64,000 nt of DNA from Cryptosporangium minutisporangium (GCF_039536245.1 NZ_BAAAYN010000031.1:1-64000); one strand, 5' to 3'; numbered from the stretch's first letter, positions 1 to 8,077 are shown. Numbers and translations are program-made. Notes: generated by a model from the sequence alone, not told the origin.

Positions 1-123
1 ATCGGCGAGGAGATGTTCCTGGCGGAGAAGACCGTGAAGAACTACGTCTCCAGCCTGCTGGCCAAGCTCGGCCTCGAGCGCCGCACCCAAGCCGCGATCC
101 TCGCGACGAAGCTGCTCAGCTGA
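1..123 (+). CDS. Response regulator, C-terminal LuxR-type HTH (partial)
   Basis: The 5' end lies outside the window; the visible 40 codons end at TGA 121-123. The peptide contains [20 protein letters not shown], the recognition-helix half of a LuxR/NarL HTH, followed by ERRTQAAI, the usual C-terminal tail of NarL/DevR (DosR)-type two-component response regulators. It would bind DNA as a phosphorylation-dependent dimer. The receiver domain and cognate kinase are not visible, so the signal sensed is unknown. No gene follows on the same strand for about 200 bases, so it is probably the last gene of its operon. Confidence 0.85.
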   Translation: MGEEMFLAEKTVKNYVSSLLAKLGLERRTQAAILATKLLS

Positions 124-263
124 CCCGAACCTCGGGTCGGCGCGCGGCGGGCGTTGACCACCGCGGCGGGCCGGGAGGGGAGTTTTTCGGCCGCCGCGGT
201 GGGACCCGGTTCGGGTACCTCGGACACGTCTGCGCCCCGGCGTCGGTTCATCGTTTCTCTTAG

Positions 264-285
264 TTACTACACAGCTTTGTAGTAA
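264..285. promoter_or_regulatory. BlaI/MecI-type operator
   Basis: A perfect 8-bp inverted repeat, TTACTACA and TGTAGTAA, with a 6-bp spacer. BlaI/MecI/CopY repressors are known to bind TACA...TGTA dyads of this kind. It lies 34 bp upstream of the ATG at 320, in a locally AT-rich stretch, and a BlaI-type repressor is encoded at 855-1274. Repressor binding here would probably shut off the whole 320-2230 cluster. I saw no second copy directly before the repressor gene. Confidence 0.75.
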
Positions 286-319
286 TAATGGGAGGTAGTT
301 GAACGCTAAAGGAGTTGCC

Positions 320-805
320 ATGGGTCCGACCGAGATCAACGGGCTGCCGGCCCACGTCTTGCTCGTCCACGTCGTCGTCATGCTCATCCCGATCACCGCG
401 TTGCTACTGCTCGCCAGCGCGGTCTGGCCGACCGCCAGGCGGCGCATCGGCGTCGTTCTCCCGGTCGTCGCACTGATCTCGCTGATCAGCGTGCCGATGA
501 CCGCCAACGCCGGCGAGTGGCTCGCCGGTCAGATGGGTGGGGGCAGCCCGCTGGTGGGCAGGCATGCGAGCCTCGCCGACCAGCTCCTGCCCTGGACGGT
601 CGGGCTGTTCCTGGTGTCGGTCGCGGTCTGGGCCGTGCACAGGTTCCTGCCGGCCGCACGCACCGGGAACAGCAAGACCGCGCTGACGGTGGGGCTCGCC
701 GTGCTGTCGCTGGTCGTCGCGATCGGGTCGGTGATCACGGTTTACCGGGTCGGTGACTCAGGCGCCAAGGCCGCCTGGGACGGCGTGGTCAGCGCCGCAC
801 CCTGA
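320..805 (+). CDS. DUF2231-like four-helix membrane protein
   Basis: A 161-residue protein with four hydrophobic segments (about residues 10-33, 42-60, 88-108 and 120-142). The pattern starts with GLPAHVLLVHVVVMLIPIT, with histidines just before and inside the first helix. This resembles DUF2231-type membrane proteins, whose function is unknown. I chose ATG 320 because AAAGGAG sits 5 nt upstream; a TTG at 299 is in frame but has no good ribosome site. It is the first gene of a cluster behind a BlaI-type operator and is followed by the repressor and an M56 peptidase. It is therefore the likely target of that sensor-repressor pair. The family assignment is from pattern only. Confidence 0.7.
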   Translation: MGPTEINGLPAHVLLVHVVVMLIPITALLLLASAVWPTARRRIGVVLPVVALISLISVPMTANAGEWLAGQMGGGSPLVGRHASLADQLLPWTVGLFLVSVAVWAVHRFLPAARTGNSKTALTVGLAVLSLVVAIGSVITVYRVGDSGAKAAWDGVVSAAP

Positions 806-854
806 CCGGTACTTTCGCACCGAGTGCGCACAGCCGGCGGTGGGAGGTAATGCG

Positions 855-1274
855 GTGGAGGAGCAGCGCGGCCAAGGCCGTCGGTCGAGCGGGTCGCTGG
901 AGCGAGCCGTGCTCGACGTCCTGGCCAACGCGTCGGCGCCGCTCACCGTCCCGGAGGTACGGGATGCTCTCCCCGGAGATCTGGCGTACACCACCGTGCA
1001 GACCGCGCTGGTACGCCTGCACGCCAAGGGTGTGTTAGCGCGGGAGCGGAACGGCCGGTCGTACGCGTACCGGCCGGTGGAGACTCCGGAGGCGATCCAG
1101 GTGGGTGCTGCGGCCCGCCGGATGCGGAAGATCCTCGACTCCGGTGGTGACCGGCGGGGCGTGCTCGCCCGCTTCGTCGCCGATCTCAGCCCACAGGACG
1201 AGGCCCTGCTCGCGGACCTGCTGGCCGCGACCGAGCCCGACGGAGTGCAGCCCGAGCGGGAGGGGAAGCGGTGA
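855..1274 (+). CDS. BlaI/MecI/CopY family transcriptional repressor
   Basis: A 139-residue winged-helix repressor. LERAVLDVLANASAPLTVPEVRDAL followed by LAYTTVQTALVRLHAKGVLARERNGRSYAYRP is the family's N-terminal DNA-binding domain (cf. AYTTVxTxLxRLxxKGxL in BlaI). The C-terminal part, LARFVADLSPQDEALLADLL, is the dimerisation region where BlaI/MecI are cleaved on induction. GTG 855 is preferred because GGAGG lies 7 nt upstream; the longer frame from 753 has an implausible N-terminus and overlaps the previous gene. Its stop overlaps the start of the M56 peptidase gene (GTGA). The operator at 264-285 is the expected binding site. The inducing signal is unknown; no beta-lactamase is nearby. Confidence 0.88.
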   Translation: MEEQRGQGRRSSGSLERAVLDVLANASAPLTVPEVRDALPGDLAYTTVQTALVRLHAKGVLARERNGRSYAYRPVETPEAIQVGAAARRMRKILDSGGDRRGVLARFVADLSPQDEALLADLLAATEPDGVQPEREGKR

Positions 1275-2230
1275 ACTCCTGGCTACTGGCGGCCGTCCTG
1301 CCCTGGGGAGTGGGGGCGGTGGTCGGCCGTGTCGGGCCGCGCCTCGCCCGCCGCGTCCATCCGGCGACCGCGACCTGGTGCTTGACGCTCGTCGCGTTCG
1401 GCGTGGCGGCGGCCACCGCGATCGGTGCCGCAGCGGCGGCCGTCGCCCTGGTGCGCCCGGCCCTCTGGGACGCGTCGCTCCCGGCCGAGCTGGGGCTGCA
1501 CACGCCCGGACGGGTGGCCACGGTCCTGCTGATCGGGTTGCCGGTGCTGGCAGCACTCGCAGCGGGGATCCCGGTCGCTTGGTCGGCGGTGAACGATTTG
1601 CTGGCAGCGAAGGCCAGCTGGCGGCGAGCGCGTCCGGTCGACGGCGTCCTGATCGTCGACGACCCCGATCCGGAGGCCTACGCGGTACCGGGCAGGCAAG
1701 GGCTCGTCGTTCTGCACACCGGTCTGCTGGCGGCGCTGGCGCCGGTGGAGCAGGAAGTCGTGCTCGCTCACGAGCGTTCCCACCTGGACCGGCGCCACTA
1801 CGCGCACGTCCTGCTGGTCCGGGTGGCGACCTGGCTGAACCCGACGTTGCGGTCGCTGGCCGCGTCGATCGCCGAGCAGGTGGAGCGGTGGGCCGACGAG
1901 GACGCCGCGCGGGCGGTCGGTGATCGCACGGTCGCGGCACGCGCGATCGCGAAGGCCGCGCTGGCCAGGTCGGCGGTCCGGTCGGGACGGCGACCGGTCG
2001 CGCGTCGAGAGCCGGTGCTCCGGGCCACGGCGGGGGACGCGACGGCGCGCGCCACCGCGCTGATGTCGCCACCCCTGCCGGCCGGGCGTCCGCTGCTGGT
2101 GCTGGTCGCCGCGCTCGCGTTGGCGCTGCCGGTCCACTCGGGCTGGGGTGCGCACGCGGTGGAGAGCGCGTACCAGAAGGCGTGCGAACAGTTCTCGCAG
2201 ACCGTCCACGGTGACGCTGCCCGGCGCTGA
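1271..2230 (+). CDS. M56 (BlaR1-like) membrane metalloprotease
   Basis: A 319-residue polytopic membrane protein starting at a GTG that overlaps the repressor stop codon. It has N-terminal membrane helices (about 1-20, 35-58, 75-98), a cytoplasmic zinc-protease core with LAHERSHLDRRHY (HExxH-type H-E-x-x-H around residues 166-170), and a last helix near 275-295. Actinobacterial M56 proteins pair with BlaI-type repressors and are thought to cleave them on signal. Unlike staphylococcal BlaR1 it has no C-terminal penicillin-binding sensor domain, so it need not sense beta-lactams. The short tail after the last helix has a single Cys. The role is inferred from family and linkage. Confidence 0.85.
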   Translation: MNSWLLAAVLPWGVGAVVGRVGPRLARRVHPATATWCLTLVAFGVAAATAIGAAAAAVALVRPALWDASLPAELGLHTPGRVATVLLIGLPVLAALAAGIPVAWSAVNDLLAAKASWRRARPVDGVLIVDDPDPEAYAVPGRQGLVVLHTGLLAALAPVEQEVVLAHERSHLDRRHYAHVLLVRVATWLNPTLRSLAASIAEQVERWADEDAARAVGDRTVAARAIAKAALARSAVRSGRRPVARREPVLRATAGDATARATALMSPPLPAGRPLLVLVAALALALPVHSGWGAHAVESAYQKACEQFSQTVHGDAARR

Positions 2231-2242
2231 CCCGGTCCCCGC

Positions 2243-2659
2243 TCACGCCAGGCGGCGGCCGGTGACCCGTTCGGCATCGATCCGCAGGAAGTGATCGCGG
2301 GCGTCGCTCATCCAGGACTCCAACGGCAGCGCCCGGATCCGGGCCCGTTCGTCCTCGTCGGTCACCTCGGTCACCCGTCCGACGACCGTGACGCTCCACC
2401 CCGTCCGGGCCGCCTCGTCGATGCGGTCGGCGTGGAACGCCAGCACGGTGCCGTGGGTCACCCGCGCCAGGGCGGAGCCGCTCGCCACCCGCAGCACGAC
2501 GCTCGCGCCGTCCACGCGGAAGTTGACCGGCAGGATCTCCGGGAGCGCGCGGAAGCTGAACACGACCTGACCGACCGGCACGCTCGCCAGCAGCGCCAGG
2601 CATTCCTCGCGGTCGATCGCGGTGAGTGCCCGGTCCGGGCCGGTGCGGAGCGTATCCAT
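2243..2659 (-). CDS. Pyridoxamine 5'-phosphate oxidase family (PPOX) flavoprotein
   Basis: A 138-residue single-domain split-barrel protein. ECLALLASVPVGQVVFSFRALPEILPVNFRVDG is the typical start of PPOX-class FMN or F420-binding proteins, followed by LRVASGSAL and VLAFHADRIDEAARTGWSVTVVGRV, the beta-barrel core. Such proteins reduce small substrates with flavin or deazaflavin; the substrate is unknown. I chose ATG 2659; an upstream in-frame start at 2680 gives seven extra residues. Neither start has a clear Shine-Dalgarno site, so the message may be leaderless. It converges on the M56 gene with 12 bp between stops. Confidence 0.82.
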   Translation of the reverse strand: MDTLRTGPDRALTAIDREECLALLASVPVGQVVFSFRALPEILPVNFRVDGASVVLRVASGSALARVTHGTVLAFHADRIDEAARTGWSVTVVGRVTEVTDEDERARIRALPLESWMSDARDHFLRIDAERVTGRRLA

Positions 2660-2799
2660 GCGTGAATTGTGGTAGGCCACCGGCGCAGGTTCCCAGGGTC
2701 AGAAGTCCCGTATCTTCCCGGGCGAACGGAAGGTGAACGACAGGTGAGCACTGTCTTCGCGGTCAGGCATCTCTCGCCACACGGGGTAACAATTGCCGC

Positions 2800-3387
2800 A
2801 TGACCCGAACGGCCTGCGCTTTCGGTGTGGACCATGCGGAAGAGCTGGCGCGCACCCTGCTTCCACCGTCCACGGAGCGCTGGCACCACACCGTCGGGGT
2901 CGCCGCCGGTGCGCTGCGGCTGGCCGACACCGTGTCGCCGTCCGACCGTGAGCTGCTCGTCGCGGCTGCCTGGCTGCACGACATCGGGTACGCCGAGGAA
3001 GTGCGCGACACCGGTTTCCACCCGCTCGACGGCGCCCGCTATCTCGACCGGTTGGGCTGGCCACACCGCCTGAGCAGCCTTGTCGCCCATCATTCGGGTG
3101 CGCGGTTCGTCGCCGAGGCCCGCGGCCTGGCGGCGCAGATGGCGGAGTACCCGGTCGAGGTCTCGCCGGTGTCGGACGCCCTGACCTACGCCGATCAGAC
3201 GGTCGGGCCGTACGGGCGGTCGTTCACGGTGGAGCAGCGGATCGCGGAGGTGCTGCGTCGGCACGGCGCGGGCTCACCGCAGGCCCGCGCGCACCGGGCG
3301 CGCGCGCCCTATCTGCTCGGCGTCGCAAGCCGGGTCGAGCGGGCTCGATTCGCTACCGAGAGTGAGCAGCTGCCGCAGGCTCAGTAG
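2800..3387 (+). CDS. HD-domain phosphohydrolase (paralogue 1)
   Basis: A 195-residue HD-domain protein. ERWHHTVGVAAGA and AAWLHDIGYAEE give the H...HD metal ligands, LVAHHSGARFVAE adds the next histidine pair, and DALTYADQTVGP supplies the final conserved Asp. HD enzymes hydrolyse phosphoesters or nucleotides; the substrate is unknown. A clear paralogue lies at 10374-10961 with the same blocks (LHDIGYA, TGFHPLDGA, HHSGARFVAE.RGL, DALTYADQTVGP.GR, LRRHG..SP.AR.H). ATG 2800 lacks a strong ribosome site. The gene ends inside the last codons of the convergent glutamine-synthetase-like gene (7-bp overlap). Confidence 0.85.
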   Translation: MTRTACAFGVDHAEELARTLLPPSTERWHHTVGVAAGALRLADTVSPSDRELLVAAAWLHDIGYAEEVRDTGFHPLDGARYLDRLGWPHRLSSLVAHHSGARFVAEARGLAAQMAEYPVEVSPVSDALTYADQTVGPYGRSFTVEQRIAEVLRRHGAGSPQARAHRARAPYLLGVASRVERARFATESEQLPQAQ

Positions 3388-4760
3388 AGCCAGCGGTGAC
3401 CCTCGATCACGTCCTCGATCGAGCGGTCCTGCGCCCACAGCCAGTCGGACTTCCGCACCGCCCGGAATGCCCCGGCCAACTCCGGCCCGAGCACCTCGGC
3501 GATCCGGGTGTTCTCCTGCAGGGCGACCAATTGCTCGTCGGTGGTGATCGGGAGGCGCCGGACCTCCAGGCCGGAGCGTCGGTCCTCGGTCCAGCTCCCG
3601 ACGTCTTCCTGGATCGGGTCGGGCAGCGCGAGCTTCTCGTCCATTCCGGACAGGCCCGCGCCGATCACCACGGCCAGCGCCAGGTACGGGTTGGCCGACG
3701 CGTCCGACGGCGACAGCTCGACGTTCGCGTGCGACGGGCCCAGCATCGTGGTGGACGGCAGGTAGCGCAGCGGCGCCTCGCGGTTGCCGACGCCCCAGAA
3801 CGCGTACGCCCCGGCGAACGCGCTCGGCCGTAGCCGGGTCAGCGACGGGACGCTCGGCGCGGTGATCGCCGCGATGGCCGGCAAGTCCCGCAGCAGGCCG
3901 GCGAGGTAGCTCGCCCCCTCGGTGGACAGCCCGTGCGGCCCGTCGCCGCTCATCAGGTTTTCGTTGCGCCGCCAGACCGAGCTGTGCAGCCGCCAGACGT
4001 TGCCGATACCGGCGACGTCGACGACCGGCGCGAAGCTCGCACACAGGCCCTGTGACCGCGCGGCCGCGTGAATGGTCTGACGCGCCAGCATCTGCCGATC
4101 GGCGGCGCTGACCGGGTCGGTCGCGGTGATCGTCACCTTCAGCCGGGACGCCCCGTGCTCGGCGTGCAGCTGTCCCACCGGGATGCCGTCGGCGGCCAGG
4201 TCGCCGAGGAGTTGCGCAGCGAACTCGTCGACGTGGAGGAGGGCGGTCGGGCTGTAGGCAGGGCCGCGGTGAGCGGGTGACAGCTGGGCGTCCTTGCCGA
4301 GGTAGAACTCCAGCTCGTAGCCGGCGCGGATGGTCAGCCCGGCCTCCCTGGCCCGCTCCATCTGCCGCTCCAGGACCGATCGCTGATCGTAGGGGGTGGG
4401 CGTCCCGTCGGCGCCGAGTTGACGACCGGGCGCCCACGCGAACGCGGGCTGGCCCTTCAGCCGGACCAGTCGGTCGATGACCGGGACCAATCGGACCTCG
4501 CCGGACGGTGTGGACAGCCCTTCGTGGGCGAACGTCGTGCCGTCGTGCGAGTCGAGCACGGGGAAGAGTGACGTGATGCCGACGCCGTACGCGGCGGCGC
4601 TCGCCAGCTGGTCGATCGGCACGGTCTGCGAGCGCGGAATGCCGTTGTTGTCGGCCCAGACGGTCGTGACGCCGATGACGCCGGCGTTCGCCAGTTCTTC
4701 GGCAGCACGCGCCCAGAGCTCCTCCGGGGTCGAAATGGCCGGTGCAGTGCTGAGGGCCAT
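3381..4760 (-). CDS. Glutamine synthetase-like ATP-grasp enzyme
   Basis: A 459-residue GlnA-family protein. It carries the beta-grasp N-domain (GVTTVWADNNGIPRSQTVPID) and the catalytic domain with the ELEFYL glutamates (about residue 145), LHSSVWRR (HxS metal/ATP loop), and WGVGNREAPLRYLP followed by NVELSPSDASANPYLALAVVI (NxEx..D..ANPY signature). It is close to type I/III-like family members such as gamma-glutamylpolyamine or -monoamine synthetases rather than housekeeping GlnA, so the amine substrate is uncertain. ATG 4760 was chosen because AGGAG lies 5 nt upstream; a GTG six bases earlier overlaps that ribosome site. No polyamine catabolic genes are adjacent. The divergent neighbour is an iron-regulated gene. 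Confidence 0.85.
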   Translation of the reverse strand: MALSTAPAISTPEELWARAAEELANAGVIGVTTVWADNNGIPRSQTVPIDQLASAAAYGVGITSLFPVLDSHDGTTFAHEGLSTPSGEVRLVPVIDRLVRLKGQPAFAWAPGRQLGADGTPTPYDQRSVLERQMERAREAGLTIRAGYELEFYLGKDAQLSPAHRGPAYSPTALLHVDEFAAQLLGDLAADGIPVGQLHAEHGASRLKVTITATDPVSAADRQMLARQTIHAAARSQGLCASFAPVVDVAGIGNVWRLHSSVWRRNENLMSGDGPHGLSTEGASYLAGLLRDLPAIAAITAPSVPSLTRLRPSAFAGAYAFWGVGNREAPLRYLPSTTMLGPSHANVELSPSDASANPYLALAVVIGAGLSGMDEKLALPDPIQEDVGSWTEDRRSGLEVRRLPITTDEQLVALQENTRIAEVLGPELAGAFRAVRKSDWLWAQDRSIEDVIEGHRWLY

Positions 4761-4871
4761 GCTCACTCCTCGCGGGGTGTCGCCGCTAACGCCACAAAAA
4801 GGCGGTTACCGGACGAATCATGGCAGTCAAGCTAAGTGTGAGCAATGAGTTGGTGCCAGAGGCAACCTTTT

Positions 4872-4890
4872 GGGGGTTAGGCTGCCCTTA
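4872..4890. promoter_or_regulatory. Putative IdeR/DtxR iron box
   Basis: A 19-bp site containing TTAGGCTGCCCTTA matches the DtxR/IdeR consensus TWAGGTTAGSCTAACCTWA at 14 of 19 positions by hand alignment; the mismatches are mainly at the left end. It lies 25 bp upstream of the ATG of a siderophore-interacting protein, a class of gene commonly repressed by iron-loaded IdeR/DmdR in actinobacteria. It would overlap or sit just downstream of the promoter. Confidence 0.6.
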
Positions 4891-4915
4891 GTTGAAGCGA
4901 GAGAAGAGGATTCGG

Positions 4916-5761
4916 ATGACCCAGCCCGGCCGGAAGCGTGTGGCCCGATCGGCGACGGTGCTGCGCACCGAGCAGCTCACCCCGCATCTGATCCGCGTTG
5001 TCCTCGGTGGCGACGGCTTGGCCGACTTCCCGGCGGGTGCGTTCACCGATCACTACGTGAAGCTGTTGTTCCTGCGGGACGACGTCGAGTACCCGGAGCC
5101 GTTCGACCTGGAGGTAGTCCGCGAGACGCTGCCGCGGGAGGGCTGGCCGCGGGTCCGCACCTACACCGTGCGCAGCTGGGACGCCGAGACCGGTGAGCTG
5201 ACGATCGACTTCGTCTACCACGGGGACGAGGGCATCGCCGGGCCGTGGGCGGCAGCGGCGAAGCCGGGAGACATCCTCCGGTTCCAGGGCCCCGGTGGGG
5301 CGTACGCGCCGAGCGAGGAGGCCGACTGGCACCTCCTGGTCGGTGACGAGGCGGCGCTGCCGGCGATCGCGGCGTCGCTGGAGCGGGTGCCCGCCGGTAA
5401 GACCGCCCACGTGTTCGTGGAGGTGGCGGGGCCCGAGGAGGAACTCAAGCTCCCGACCGAGGCGGACGCGCGGATCACATGGGTCCACCGTGGCGACCGC
5501 GTCGTCGGCGAAGCCCTCGTGCAGGCCGTCCGGGACCTCGAGTTCCCGCCGGGGTCGGTGCACGCGTTCGTCCACGGGGAGGCGGCGTTCGTGAAGGAGC
5601 TGCGCAAGCTGCTCCGGGTCGAGCGCGAGATCCCACGCGAGCAGCTCTCGATCTCCGGGTACTGGCGCCTCGGCCGCGACGAGGACGGCTGGCAGTCCTC
5701 GAAGGGCGAGTGGAATGCCGCCGTCGAAGCCGAAGAGTCCACCTTGTTGGCGGCCCGCTGA
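4916..5761 (+). CDS. Siderophore-interacting protein (FAD-dependent ferric reductase)
   Basis: A 281-residue SIP-family protein (ViuB-like). The N-terminal FAD-binding barrel has RVRTYTVRSWD (RxYTxR flavin motif, about residues 79-89) and FVYHGDEGIAGPWAAAAKPGD (H-G..GPxxxWA..A.PGD). The C-terminal NAD(P)H part has LLVGDEAALPAI, VFVEVAGPEEE, VHRGD and AFVHGEAAFVKELRK, ending with SISGYWRLGRDEDGW, typical of the family. It releases iron from imported ferric siderophores by reduction in the cytoplasm. ATG 4916 was chosen because AGAGGA lies 5 nt upstream. The iron box at 4872-4890 suggests repression by IdeR/DtxR under iron sufficiency. No siderophore transporter or synthesis genes are adjacent. 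Confidence 0.92.
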   Translation: MTQPGRKRVARSATVLRTEQLTPHLIRVVLGGDGLADFPAGAFTDHYVKLLFLRDDVEYPEPFDLEVVRETLPREGWPRVRTYTVRSWDAETGELTIDFVYHGDEGIAGPWAAAAKPGDILRFQGPGGAYAPSEEADWHLLVGDEAALPAIAASLERVPAGKTAHVFVEVAGPEEELKLPTEADARITWVHRGDRVVGEALVQAVRDLEFPPGSVHAFVHGEAAFVKELRKLLRVEREIPREQLSISGYWRLGRDEDGWQSSKGEWNAAVEAEESTLLAAR

Positions 5762-5777
5762 GAACGACGCTGACAGA

Positions 5778-5826
5778 CGAGCGCGAGGCCTTGAGTATGA
5801 CCGAATACGCGGCGGCCTCGCGCTCG
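5778..5826. terminator. Bidirectional hairpin terminator
   Basis: A perfect 13-bp stem (CGAGCGCGAGGCC at 5778-5790 and its complement at 5814-5826) with a 23-nt loop sits between the convergent genes ending at 5761 and 5886. No T-run follows, as is usual in actinobacteria, so it probably acts from either side as a factor-independent hairpin. Confidence 0.7.
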
Positions 5827-5885
5827 ACTGCCGGCCCCGCCCTCAGCGGGCTCCACCGCCGTTGTAAGTGCAAAGCTGGCGGCGG

Positions 5886-6626
5886 TTACTTCTTGGCTAG
5901 GACGATCGCGGCGATCGGGACGTTGCGGGAGTCGCGGCGGAAGTCGGCGCCGAGGGACGTGTAGCCGCACTTCAACGGCGTTTTTGCCACGACGCGCACG
6001 GTGATCGGCAGGGCGTCGTCGGCGGCTGCGGGCGGCGGCGCCCCGAGCGTCGCGGCGTCCGTCGGCGTCTCCGCGCCGAGCACGATCGCCTGCACGACGG
6101 TCGAGCCGGTGAACCCCGCCGCCTTCGCCCGGGACTTCGGGTTGTCGCCGTCGGGACCGGTGACCGTGAGGTAGCCGGTCTCCACCATCGTGTCCATGTG
6201 CGCCCGTGCGGCAGCCACCAATCGCGGCTCGATCGCGACCGACTCGCAGCCCAGGTCGTCGAGCGACCGGTTGACCGTCGCGACCACGGCGCGGTTCACC
6301 TCGTCGACGGCCGTCGACGAGGACGGCGACGGCGCGCTGGACGTCCTCTCCGGAGCGGCGGTGCCGCCCGGAGCGGCTGGAGCCGGTGATCCTCCCGGCA
6401 CCGCGCCGTTCGTCGGCAAGCCGGGCGAGCCGGTCGCCTGCGAGTGCAGTGGCGGGCTGTCCTGGCTGCTGTAGCGGTCGAGTTCGCTGGTGAGCAGCGC
6501 GCCGAGGACCAGCACCAGCGCGACGAAGCCGGACGCGATCGTGCCGAGGCCGCTGAACCGGCGTCGGGCTCCCGCATACAGGTCGGGCCGCGTGGATCGT
6601 GTCCTGGGAAAGGCCGGTTCGGACAC
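5886..6626 (-). CDS. Membrane-anchored CAP/SCP-like protein
   Basis: A 246-residue protein with a short basic cytoplasmic N-terminus, one membrane helix (TIASGFVALVLVLGALLTS, about residues 27-45), a Pro/Ala/Ser/Gly-rich linker (about 55-105) and an extracytoplasmic domain. The latter follows the CAP/SCP pattern (AVVATVNRSLDDLGC...IEPRLVAAARAHMDTMVETGYL...GPDG..PKSRAKAAGFTG). The first CAP histidine is kept (RAHMD), but the second, normally in GYxxHxxPDG, is replaced by Thr (LTVTGPDG), so the classical metal site is probably lost. Two cysteines may form a disulphide. I prefer GTG 6626, which has GAGAGGAG upstream; an ATG at 6644 is also in frame. The function is unknown. Confidence 0.65.
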   Translation of the reverse strand: MSEPAFPRTRSTRPDLYAGARRRFSGLGTIASGFVALVLVLGALLTSELDRYSSQDSPPLHSQATGSPGLPTNGAVPGGSPAPAAPGGTAAPERTSSAPSPSSSTAVDEVNRAVVATVNRSLDDLGCESVAIEPRLVAAARAHMDTMVETGYLTVTGPDGDNPKSRAKAAGFTGSTVVQAIVLGAETPTDAATLGAPPPAAADDALPITVRVVAKTPLKCGYTSLGADFRRDSRNVPIAAIVLAKK

Positions 6627-7090
6627 CGCGCGCTCCTCTCTCACCGGACGAGGGCCGGCCGGATGGCGGTTTGCCGGAGGCGGGCGCCGACGCCCCGTTG
6701 CGCGACGCGGGATTCGAATTCATGCCATTGGTGAATGGGCAATTCTTTTCGTAGTCCGGATGAGTAAAACTGTGGGTGGGTGCGCACTGACGGTCGGCAT
6801 TCCGTGTTTCGGACGGATCGGTGCACATCTTCGTTCGGCGGGGTATCCGGCCAGTTCAGGGCCGGTGCGGCGGTAAGGCTGGTGGTCACGCGCACTCCGG
6901 TGGATCGAGCCGATATGACGCGCCAACGCAAGGGCCCCGACGGCGTGCGTGTCGCGCTTGGAATCACGGGCCGCGACGTGACCGGGTTCACTGTTGAGTG
7001 GGATTCCCGGAAAATTGCGCGCTGAGTTCGTCGAACGAATACGCAATTAACGGATCGCGTCCGCACGAATGCGCGCCGCACCCGCGAGCC
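6627..7090. other. Intergenic gap without recognised gene
   Basis: About 460 bases of visibly less GC-rich DNA lie between the start of the CAP-like gene and the end of the LysR gene. Short open frames exist on both strands but none has a convincing start site, codon pattern or recognisable domain. The stretch must hold the promoter of the leftward CAP-like gene. I could not identify an RNA gene in it. Confidence 0.5.
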
Positions 7091-8005
7091 TCACCCGGGC
7101 GCCGGGGTCGTCCCGGCCGCGTGAGCGGCGCGCAGCGCTGCCCGGACCGCGGTGATCGCCGGATGGTGCCCGCTGCCCACCCGGGCCGCGGTGTAGATCT
7201 GCCGGTACACCCGCCCGCCGGGGAGGTCGCGAACCGCTACCGGCGGCGAGCTGCCCTGCCACACCAGATCGGGGAGCAGGGCGACCCCGTGACCGGTCTC
7301 CACCAGCCGGGCGTTGAGCAGCATGTCCGCCGACTCGTGCAGGATGTCCGGCTCGAACCCCGCCGCGCGGCAGAGCGTCGTCACCCAGCGGCGCGCGGGC
7401 TTCGTCGGCGGCTCGACGATCCACGGCTGGTCGGCCAGTTGCGCCAGATCGGTGATGTCCCGGTGCGCCAGCGCGGGCGGTAGCGCGAGCCGCAGCGGGT
7501 CCGGCCCGACCTCCTCCCGGTCGAGGCCGGTCAGTAAAGGTTGCGGCTGGCCGGGGAACTCCTCGGCCACGGCCAGGTCGTAGTCACGGGCCTGCAGTGC
7601 CGGCATCGACACGTCCGGGTCGACCTGGCTCAGCTCGACGCGGAGACCCGGATAAGCCCTGCGGACGTGATCGAGCATGGTCGGCATCAGGCTGAGTGCG
7701 ACGGTCTGGAAACAGGCGACCCGGACCGTTCCGGTGACGTCGCTCAACGAGGCGGCGACCTCCGCCTCGGCCAGCTCCAGGCGTTCCAGTACGACCTCGG
7801 CGTGGCCGACCAGGATCTGCGCCTGGGCGGTGAGCCGGACGCCCCGCCCCACCTTCTCCAGCAGGGGCGTCCCCACTTCACGCTCCAGGACGGCCAGCTG
7901 CTGGGAGACCGCGGACGGGCTGTAGCGGAGTGCGGTGGCCGCTGCGGCGAGGCTGCCCCGGAGGTAGACCTCGCGCAATAGCCGGAGACGGTGCAGGTCA
8001 AGCAT
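7091..8005 (-). CDS. LysR family transcriptional regulator
   Basis: A 304-residue regulator. The N-terminal winged HTH is intact (LHRLRLLREVYLRGSLAAAA, then TALRYSPSAVSQQLAVLERE, residues 4-43). The C-terminal part is a periplasmic-binding-protein-like effector domain (VRVACFQTVALSLMP, LPGGRVYRQIYTAARVG). It is divergent from a DMT-type exporter gene, with 72 bases between the starts and a palindromic site at 8029-8048. The usual LysR logic would be self-repression plus effector-dependent control of the exporter. By analogy to RhtA/YddG-type neighbours the effector could be an amino acid, but this is inference. Confidence 0.9.
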   Translation of the reverse strand: MLDLHRLRLLREVYLRGSLAAAATALRYSPSAVSQQLAVLEREVGTPLLEKVGRGVRLTAQAQILVGHAEVVLERLELAEAEVAASLSDVTGTVRVACFQTVALSLMPTMLDHVRRAYPGLRVELSQVDPDVSMPALQARDYDLAVAEEFPGQPQPLLTGLDREEVGPDPLRLALPPALAHRDITDLAQLADQPWIVEPPTKPARRWVTTLCRAAGFEPDILHESADMLLNARLVETGHGVALLPDLVWQGSSPPVAVRDLPGGRVYRQIYTAARVGSGHHPAITAVRAALRAAHAAGTTPAPG

Positions 8006-8028
8006 CAGTTCAGCTTACGATTATCGTC

Positions 8029-8048
8029 CAGAAAATTGAGCTTTTCTG
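8029..8048. promoter_or_regulatory. Palindromic LysR-type operator
   Basis: A perfect 7-bp inverted repeat CAGAAAA/TTTTCTG with a 6-bp spacer lies in the middle of the divergent lysR-exporter intergenic region, 24 bp from the lysR start. It is the only strong dyad there and is AT-rich against the local background. Confidence 0.6.
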
Positions 8049-8077
8049 AATCGGCTGGCCGAGGCAGGCTGGATGCC

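Noticed and set aside
6700-6790. GCGGGATTCGAATTC, which looks like a tRNA T-arm
   Set aside because: No matching acceptor, D-arm or anticodon stem could be drawn around it on either strand.
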